Shown: piece by piece, positions 58,010-64,000 of the stretch | Layout: each line of letters begins with the position of its first letter | Position numbering within the stretch: position 1 is the stretch's first letter | From: CAYJLC01 sp964370735 | GTDB taxonomy: Bacteria > Bacillota > Clostridia > Oscillospirales > Butyricicoccaceae | Direction: 5' to 3' | NCBI GenBank assembly: GCA_964370735.1 | Contig: CAYJLC010000002.1 | Coordinates: forward strand, 82,683 to 146,682 | Length of the DNA: 64,000 nucleotides | Made by a program: the position numbers and the translations under genes | The notes under the pieces: model-generated | Database searches by the model: none | Told to the model about the DNA's origin: nothing | Seen by the model: only the letters and a program-made list of their open reading frames with translations

Positions 58010-59445
58010 ATGCTACTTCGAGATGTTTTGAAAGGTTTAGACTATTTAGAAATTAATGTTCAAACAAATGTGGAAATAGACTTTATTTCAGATTGTTCAA
58101 AAAATATTGAGGAAAATACTTTATTTATTGCAATTTGTGGCGATAAATATAATGGTAATGATTTTATTTTAGAATCAATTGAAAAAGGTGCAAAAGCCAT
58201 TTTGACAGATATTGATTTAAGCCTAGACATTCCGTTTATTAAAGTTTCAGATGTTAGAAAAGCAAAGGCAAAAATTGCCTCGAATTTTTACAAAAATCCA
58301 TCAAATAGTATGTTTATTATTGGTGTGACAGGAACAAATGAAAAACAACAACAACATATCTCGTAAAGCATATTTTAGAAAAGAACGCATATAAAACTGG
58401 TCTTATTGGTACAAATCAAAACACAATAGGGAAAAAGTGCATAGATGCAGAAAGAACGACAGAAGATGCACTTATAGTCCATAAAATGTTTCGTGAAATG
58501 CTAGATATTGGTATCACTTTTTGTGTTATGGAAGTTTCTTCGCACGCCTTGTCTTTAGATAGGGTTTCGGAAATTGATTTCATAATCGGTGCATATACAA
58601 ATATCAGTCGCGACCATTTAGATTTTCATAAGACTATGGACGAATATGCAAAAGCCAAGTCAAAATTATTCGAAAAATGCAAAAAAAGTGTCATAAATTT
58701 AGACGATAAATACGCTGAAATTATGATAGAAAATTCAAAAGGCAAAGTTTTGACATTCGGTATAGAAAATGAAAAAGCCGATTTGCAGGCGAAAAATGTT
58801 AAGTTATTTGCAGATAAAGTGCAGTTTGACGCGTTATATATGAATGAATGTGAGCAGATAGAAATATCTATTCCAGGAAGATTTAGTGTATATAACGCGC
58901 TTACGGCAATAGGAGTTTGCCTTAGTATCGGTTTAAACATTTCTTCAATAGGGAATGCTTTAAAAGATGCAAAGGGAGTAAAAGGTCGCGCAGAAATTGT
59001 TCCTTTTTCAGATGAATTTACAGTGATAATTGATTATGCACATTCACCAGATGGTGTGCTTAATATACTTAAAACTGTAAAAGACTTTGCAAAAGGTAGG
59101 ATTATTACGGTTTTTGGTGCAGGTGGCGATAGAGATAAAGAAAAACGACCACTAATGGCAAAAGCTGCAAGTAAATATTCCGATGTTTTAATTATTACAT
59201 CGGATAATCCAAGAACAGAAGATCCACTTTCTATTATTTGCGACATAGTTTACGGACTTTTTGAGGAAAATGCAAATTATAAAATTATTACAGATAGAAA
59301 GCGCGCAATACATTATGCGTTGTCGCATGCGAAAAAAGATGATGTCATTGTTTTAATGGGAAAAGGACATGAAACATATCAAGAGATAAGTGGTGTGAAA
59401 AATCATTTTGACGAACGTGAAATTATTGCAGATTATAAAAAATGA
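58010..59445 (+). pseudogene. murE: murE with a frameshift: UDP-MurNAc-tripeptide synthetase (meso-DAP-adding type)
   Basis: Two frames together make one MurE of about 478 residues: 58010-58366 (N-terminal part, ending TGTNEKQQQHIS) and 58342-59445 in the -1 frame (KTTTTYLVKHIL... to the end). The break falls in the ATP-binding P-loop; adding one G near 58341 restores GTNGKTTTTYLV, the family motif. The rest is intact, including VMEVSSHAL, TNISRDHLDFH and DNPR (SDNPRTEDP), which marks addition of meso-diaminopimelate. MurE is essential and no second copy is visible, so a sequencing or assembly error is the most likely cause. A genuine mutation or frameshifting is possible. Confidence 0.85.
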
Positions 59446-59455
59446 GGTATTTAGT

Positions 59456-60772
59456 GTGGAAAAGATTACATTAGCAGATATTGAAAGATATACTGGCGGA
59501 GAGAGAAAGGGTAGTGCACTTATTTCAAGTGTATCAATAGACTCAAGGAAAATTACAGACGAGTGTCTTTTTATCGGAATAAAAGGGGAAAATTTCGATG
59601 GAAATGACTTCGCTTTAAAGGCAATCGAAAATCGTGCGATGGCAGTTTTGACGGATAGAGATATCATAAATGCGTCATCAATAAAAGTTAAAGACACAAA
59701 CAAGGCGCTTTTAGACCTTGCAAATGGCTATCGTGATAAGTTTACAGACTTAAAAGCTGTTGCAGTCACTGGTAGTGTAGGAAAAACTACGACAAAAGAA
59801 ATGATTTACAGCATTTTATGCAAAATGGGTAAATCGCTTAAAAATGAAGGTAATTTGAATAATCATATAGGCACGCCACTTACTGTATTAAACTTGACTA
59901 AAAAGCACGAATACGGTGTTTTTGAGTTAGGAATGAGTGTTAGAGGAGAAATCGAGCCACTTGCGAAGCTTGTAAAACCAAATGTGTCGGTTATAACGAA
60001 TATTTGTATGTCGCATATCGAATTTTTAGGCTCAAGAGAAGAAATTGCGCGTGAAAAATTAGATATATTAAAAGGTACAAAAGATACAATCGTACTTAAT
60101 GGCGATGAGCCACTTTTGCGTAATGTTAAAACAGATATAGATATAATTTATTACGGAATTACAGGTGAAAACTTAAATATTAAGGCAAGCAATATCAAAA
60201 ATTTGCACGATAGAACTATTTTTGACTGTTCGATTTATGGTCAAAAAAATGAAATAATCATAAACACGCCTGGTACACATAATGTCTATAATGCACTTGC
60301 TGCAATGGCTACATGCCTTTCTTTAGGTGCGACAAAAGAGCAAATTAAACAAGGGTTACTTGAATTTAAAAACGCTGATATGCGTCAAAATATGTATATT
60401 TACAATGGATTCAAAGTAATTGAAGATTGCTATAATGCATCTAGCCCAGACGCTATGTGTGCTGCAATCGACCTTATTAAATACTTAAATGAACCAGAAA
60501 AACACATAATTTTAGGTCAAATGGGAGAACTTGGTGCGTTTTCAAAAGATGCACATAAGCAAGTTTTAGCTTATGCCCAAAAAATATCAGATAATATTTA
60601 TTTATATGGTAGCGAGTGGGAAGGTCTAGAACTGAAAAATGCAATACTTTTTAATAGCAAAGAAGACATCGCAAAAACAATTAAACCAAAACTAAACCCG
60701 AATTCGGCAGTATTAGTTAAAGGAAGTCGTTTTACAAAAATGGAAGATGTTATTAAATATATTAAAGGGTAA
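59456..60772 (+). CDS. murF: UDP-MurNAc-tripeptide:D-Ala-D-Ala ligase
   Basis: A 438-residue Mur ligase that adds D-Ala-D-Ala to the UDP-MurNAc-tripeptide in the cytoplasm. Visible: N-terminal domain with ISSVSIDSR-like SSVSIDSRKIT, P-loop VTGSVGKTTTKE, GNLNNHIGTPLT and the C-terminal EDCYNASSPDAM. GTG at 59456 is chosen over an earlier in-frame ATG at 59408, since GAGG lies 8 nt upstream and the longer frame runs back into murE. It starts 10 nt after murE. Confidence 0.95.
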   Translation: MEKITLADIERYTGGERKGSALISSVSIDSRKITDECLFIGIKGENFDGNDFALKAIENRAMAVLTDRDIINASSIKVKDTNKALLDLANGYRDKFTDLKAVAVTGSVGKTTTKEMIYSILCKMGKSLKNEGNLNNHIGTPLTVLNLTKKHEYGVFELGMSVRGEIEPLAKLVKPNVSVITNICMSHIEFLGSREEIAREKLDILKGTKDTIVLNGDEPLLRNVKTDIDIIYYGITGENLNIKASNIKNLHDRTIFDCSIYGQKNEIIINTPGTHNVYNALAAMATCLSLGATKEQIKQGLLEFKNADMRQNMYIYNGFKVIEDCYNASSPDAMCAAIDLIKYLNEPEKHIILGQMGELGAFSKDAHKQVLAYAQKISDNIYLYGSEWEGLELKNAILFNSKEDIAKTIKPKLNPNSAVLVKGSRFTKMEDVIKYIKG

Positions 60773-60786
60773 GAAGAGGGAAGTTT

Positions 60787-61776
60787 ATGTTTGTTATGAT
60801 ATATAGTTATTTAGTGGTGTCATTTTTGATTTCAGTAATAATTGCAATGCCTACAATAAATCATCTTAGAAAATTAAAATTTGGGCAGAAGATTTTAGAA
60901 GAAGGACCAAAGTGGCACTTAAATAAGCAATATACACCGACAATGGGTGGTTTTATATTTATAATTCCAACGGTTTTAGTATCAGTTTTGATTTCAACTA
61001 TTAGCGAACCATCTTCGATACTGCATTATATTGCAATTCCAGCGTTCAGCTTAATTTTCGGTATAATCGGGTTTGTCGACGACTATACGAAAGTAGCAAA
61101 AAAGCAAAATTTAGGACTTACAGCATTGCAAAAACTAGCTCTGCAAATTGTAGCATCGTTAGTTTTCGTGATAGGTTTAAGAAATATAGGAATGATTGTG
61201 CCTAATATTTATGTGCCTTTTATCGATATGCAAATTGAAATTCCTTGGATAATTTTCTTGCTGTTTGCAAGTTTCGTGGTAGTAGGTACTACGAACGCTG
61301 TGAACTTAACAGACGGAATAGATGGACTGGCAACATCTGTTACAATTCCTGTGTGTATTTTCTTTATTTTTACAGCAGCGGCACAAGGCAACACACATGT
61401 TTTAGTATTTGCAATGGCACTTCTTGGCGGACTAATTGGGTTTTTGATTTTCAATTTTAACCCAGCAAAAGTTTTCATGGGGGATACAGGTTCGCTATTT
61501 TTAGGAGGGGCAGTAGTATCAATGGCGCTAGCACTCAATATACCACTTATTCTAATTCCTGTTGGAATAATTTATATCATAGAAGCATTATCGGTAATTT
61601 TACAGGTTACTTATTTTAAAGCGACAAAAGGTAAAAGATTGTTCAAAATGGCGCCAATTCATCATCATTTTGAGATGTTAGGCATGAGTGAAAAGCAACT
61701 TTGCTTTACATTTACTTTAGTAACTGCACTGATGTGTATTGTAGCTTATAAATTTGGTTTAGGTGCAAACTACTAA
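60787..61776 (+). CDS. mraY: Phospho-N-acetylmuramoyl-pentapeptide transferase
   Basis: A 329-residue integral membrane enzyme that makes lipid I. Visible: PTMGGFIFI, GFVDDYTKVAKKQNLGL (Asp-Asp motif), NLTDGIDGLAT and the HHHFEMLGMSE motif near the C-terminus. It has about ten helices. AGAGGG precedes the ATG. It is followed directly by an FtsW/SpoVE gene; murD, usually between the two in Firmicutes, is missing. Confidence 0.96.
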   Translation: MFVMIYSYLVVSFLISVIIAMPTINHLRKLKFGQKILEEGPKWHLNKQYTPTMGGFIFIIPTVLVSVLISTISEPSSILHYIAIPAFSLIFGIIGFVDDYTKVAKKQNLGLTALQKLALQIVASLVFVIGLRNIGMIVPNIYVPFIDMQIEIPWIIFLLFASFVVVGTTNAVNLTDGIDGLATSVTIPVCIFFIFTAAAQGNTHVLVFAMALLGGLIGFLIFNFNPAKVFMGDTGSLFLGGAVVSMALALNIPLILIPVGIIYIIEALSVILQVTYFKATKGKRLFKMAPIHHHFEMLGMSEKQLCFTFTLVTALMCIVAYKFGLGANY

Positions 61777-61798
61777 AAAAATGAAAGAGAGGGTTAAT

Positions 61799-62896
61799 AT
61801 GAAAAAAAAGATAGTAAAAAAAGAAGATACCTCGCTTATAGTATTAACCTTTGTGTTGATAGGTGTAGGACTTATCATGATGTTTTCTGCGAGTACACCT
61901 TTAAGCATTAAAACAGTAGGGCACCCTTATAGCTTTGTTGTAGACCAAGCAATTTTTGCAATAATAGGGATAGTGATTATGCTTGTCATTAGTAGAATTG
62001 ACTATCATTTCTGGGCGAGATTTGCATGGTTAGGATATGGGGCTTCAGTAATTATGCTAATATTAGTTCATTTTATTGGTGTAACTAGAAATGATGCGAA
62101 AAGATGGTTAGATATTGGGGTTTTGCAATTCCAACCATCAGAAATTGCGAAAATTGCGATAATTTTATTATTTGCAACTTTATGTGTGCAAAATCAAAAA
62201 GAAATTGCTACACTTAAAGGATTTCTAAAATATATCCTTCTAATCGGAGGAATAGCAGGGTTTACAGGACTTCAACCGCATTTATCTGTAACAATAATTA
62301 TAGGTGTAACAGGAATTGCGATTGTTTTTGTCGCTGGTACAAAGCTTAGATATCTAGTTATAATGGGTATTGCGAGCGTTATCGGTGGTATTGGATATTT
62401 ATTTGTATTCCCACATGCGATGAGAAGAATTGAGATTTGGTTCGACCCATTTTCAGATTACTTAAATAGTGGTTGGCAAGGTAGCCAATCTTTTATTGCG
62501 ATAGGGTCAGGAGGACTTTTTGGACTTGGCTTTGGTCAAGGGAAACAAAAACAACTCTACCTTTCAGAAGCACATAACGACTTTATTTTTTCGGCAATTT
62601 GCGAAGAATTAGGTTTTATCGGTGGCTGTTTTGTGGTATTGCTTTTTGCAGTATTTATCTTTAAAGTTTTCACGATAGCATTATCTGCAAAAGATAAATT
62701 TGGAATGCTTTTTGCAGTTGGCATCGGTACAAAAATCGCAGTGCAAGCGATAATCAATATATTCGTAGCGACTGGTATTTTTCCAGTAACAGGGGCATCG
62801 CTTCCGTTTTTTAGTTATGGTGGAACAGCATTGGTTTTGCAGATAGCAGAAATAGGAATTTTGCTTAATATTTCAAGGCAGGGCAGGGGGAGTTAG
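61799..62896 (+). CDS. FtsW/SpoVE-family lipid II polymerase (SEDS)
   Basis: A 365-residue SEDS protein with ten predicted helices. Conserved features include RRIEIWFDPFSDYLNSGWQ-like RIEIWFDPFSD, GGLFGLGFGQGKQKQLYLSEAHNDFIFS with the AHNDFIFS loop, and the C-terminal GASLPFFSYGGTALV. SEDS proteins polymerise glycan strands together with a class B PBP, most likely the PBP encoded at 55692. ATG at 61799 follows AGAGAGGG; the frame from 61763 overlaps mraY. It may serve vegetative septation (FtsW) or spore cortex (SpoVE). It abuts murG. Confidence 0.92.
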   Translation: MKKKIVKKEDTSLIVLTFVLIGVGLIMMFSASTPLSIKTVGHPYSFVVDQAIFAIIGIVIMLVISRIDYHFWARFAWLGYGASVIMLILVHFIGVTRNDAKRWLDIGVLQFQPSEIAKIAIILLFATLCVQNQKEIATLKGFLKYILLIGGIAGFTGLQPHLSVTIIIGVTGIAIVFVAGTKLRYLVIMGIASVIGGIGYLFVFPHAMRRIEIWFDPFSDYLNSGWQGSQSFIAIGSGGLFGLGFGQGKQKQLYLSEAHNDFIFSAICEELGFIGGCFVVLLFAVFIFKVFTIALSAKDKFGMLFAVGIGTKIAVQAIINIFVATGIFPVTGASLPFFSYGGTALVLQIAEIGILLNISRQGRGS

Positions 62897-63991
62897 ATGA
62901 GAATTATTATTACAGGTGGTGGCACAGCAGGGCATGTAAACCCTGGTATTGCTATTGCAAAGTATTATCTAAACAAGCACCCAGATACAGAAATTTTGTT
63001 TGTAGGAACTGAGAATGGTATAGAGAAAAAATTGGCAGAAAAAGAAGGAATTTCTTTTGAAAGCATAAAAGTCTATGGACTAAAACGCTCTGTATCACCA
63101 AAAAATATCATAAAAAATACAAAAAGAGCATTTACTGCACTAAATTCAGTGGGTGATTGCAAAAAGATAATTAAAAGGTTCAAACCGGATATAATAATAG
63201 GTCTTGGTGGTTATGTTAGCTTTCCTATGACCTATGCTGGCACAAAGATGGGTGTAAAAACAATTGTGCTTGAGGTGAATTTCGTGGCAGGTGTTGCTAC
63301 TAAAGTTTTATCTAAAAGAAGTGATAAAGTGCTTCTTGCTTTTAAAGAAACAGAAAAATATTTCGATAAAAGAGTTTTAGATAAGGTTTTAGTGACTGGC
63401 GCTCCGACGAAAGACGACTTTACATATATTGATAAAGACGTCGCGAAAGAAAAGCTAGGTCTTTTAGGGAAGAAAGTGGTTTTATCGGTTTGGGGTTCGG
63501 TTGGTGCAAAATTCATGAATGAAAAAATGGTCGATTTTTGCAATAGGCTTGACGACGAGTTTCATCATATCCACGCAACTGGAAAGGCAAGCTTTCCTTG
63601 GTTTTCTAGCCAAACGGTGAATTCAAAAAGCGATATTCGCGAATATATTTATGATATGGGGATAACGCTTGCAGCAGCAGATGTGGTTTTATGTCGAGCT
63701 GGTGCATCAACCTTAAAAGAGCTTGCGATTATGAAAAAACCTGCGATAATTGTGCCTTCGCCTTTTGTTGCAGAAAATCATCAAGAAAAAAATGCAAGAC
63801 TACTAGAAAAAGAAAATGCGTGTATCATCATTACAGAAAATGAGTCGACAGGCGATATTTTGTTTGATGAATGCATAAAACTTTTAAATGACACAAAAAA
63901 ACTCGATGAAATGTCTAAAAACATAGAGAACTTTGCAAATGTAGACAGCAATTTATTAATCTATAACATAATAAATGAACTTGTATATTAA
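62897..63991 (+). CDS. murG: UDP-N-acetylglucosamine--N-acetylmuramyl-(pentapeptide) pyrophosphoryl-undecaprenol N-acetylglucosaminyltransferase
   Basis: A 364-residue GT28 glycosyltransferase that converts lipid I to lipid II. Visible: GGGTAGHVNPGIAIA (residues 6-20), IIGLGGYVSFP, and the donor-binding CRAGASTLKELAIMKKPAIIVP with AENHQEKNA. In place of the usual GGSQGA loop it reads SVWGSVGAKFMN. It is located at the inner membrane face. It starts right after the ftsW/spoVE stop and reaches almost the window end. Confidence 0.95.
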   Translation: MRIIITGGGTAGHVNPGIAIAKYYLNKHPDTEILFVGTENGIEKKLAEKEGISFESIKVYGLKRSVSPKNIIKNTKRAFTALNSVGDCKKIIKRFKPDIIIGLGGYVSFPMTYAGTKMGVKTIVLEVNFVAGVATKVLSKRSDKVLLAFKETEKYFDKRVLDKVLVTGAPTKDDFTYIDKDVAKEKLGLLGKKVVLSVWGSVGAKFMNEKMVDFCNRLDDEFHHIHATGKASFPWFSSQTVNSKSDIREYIYDMGITLAAADVVLCRAGASTLKELAIMKKPAIIVPSPFVAENHQEKNARLLEKENACIIITENESTGDILFDECIKLLNDTKKLDEMSKNIENFANVDSNLLIYNIINELVY

Positions 63992-64000
63992 CACCTAATA

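Noticed and set aside
58321..58380. Programmed -1 frameshifting as an explanation for murE
   Set aside because: The slip on the A5 run gives a P-loop with Glu in place of the invariant Gly, no proper slippery heptamer is present in frame, and no stimulatory structure was seen. A missing G restores the motif exactly.
1..64000. CRISPR arrays, tRNA or rRNA genes, prophage or transposase genes
   Set aside because: No regular direct repeat arrays, no cloverleaf or rRNA sequence, and no integrase or transposase motifs were noticed on reading the window; a tRNAscan or covariance search was not possible here.

Overview
The window reads as chromosome from a low-GC, endospore-forming member of the Clostridia (Firmicutes). 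Supporting evidence: AT-rich DNA with strong AGGAGG-type ribosome binding sites; a SipL-like DUF3794/LysM spore protein; a SpoIVFA/SpoIVFB-type pair; an electron-bifurcating lactate dehydrogenase module; pyruvate formate-lyase; T-box and ZTP riboswitches; and a MurE carrying the DNPR motif of the meso-diaminopimelate-adding type. No rRNA, tRNA, CRISPR array, prophage or transposase gene was recognised. The species cannot be named from this sequence alone.

Layout. 1-3.7 kb: end of an operon of proton-conducting (NuoL/M/N or MrpA/D-like) membrane subunits. 3.9-9.1 kb: alpha-galactoside locus with a LacI-type regulator, an SSS symporter and a GH36 alpha-galactosidase; matching 14-bp operators lie before the regulator and the symporter. 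9.2-15.1 kb (minus): plsC, a DUF3592-like membrane protein, a YkvI-like transporter and an FAD oxidase/EtfA-ferredoxin/EtfB set resembling Acetobacterium LctDCB. 15.3-24.6 kb (minus): a large branched-chain amino acid region reading promoter, Ile T-box, short leader peptide with a second terminator, ilvA-ilvB-ilvN-ilvC, a hairpin repeat, four small membrane-protein genes in two paralogous pairs, ilvD, a second repeat copy, ilvE and a terminator. 24.6-27.3 kb: spore genes. 27.3-35.0 kb: gdpP-rplI-dnaB-tilS-hpt-ftsH. 35.1-38.0 kb (minus): SLH/DUF4358 protein, PH-domain protein, a small membrane protein, rpe and an HPr-like protein without the usual active-site histidine. 38.2-43.0 kb: dusB, an ECF sigma/anti-sigma pair and a NitT/TauT-like ABC transporter. 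43.0-49.7 kb: ZTP riboswitch, pflB-pflA, asnS, a GNAT enzyme and an AI-2E family protein. 49.7-51.3 kb (minus): SGNH lipoprotein, DUF4358 lipoprotein and a 42-aa membrane peptide. 51.4-53.7 kb: tmk, zupT and a short QueG-like iron-sulfur protein. 53.7-64 kb: the division/cell-wall cluster mraZ-rsmH-ftsL-PBP-murE-murF-mraY-ftsW/spoVE-murG, with murE frameshifted in its P-loop and no murD between mraY and ftsW.

Most unusual points: (1) two attenuation devices in series before ilvA, a tRNA-Ile T-box followed by a translated 21-residue leader peptide in which 10 residues are Ile/Leu/Val and which has its own terminator; (2) a hairpin repeat that supplies the stop codon of both ilvD and ilvC, with compensatory changes in its stems; (3) the four-gene small membrane-protein set inside the ilv region; (4) an HPr-like protein that keeps the serine site but not the histidine site; (5) the murE single-base deletion. 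All functional statements come from reading motifs and context; no database search was run.
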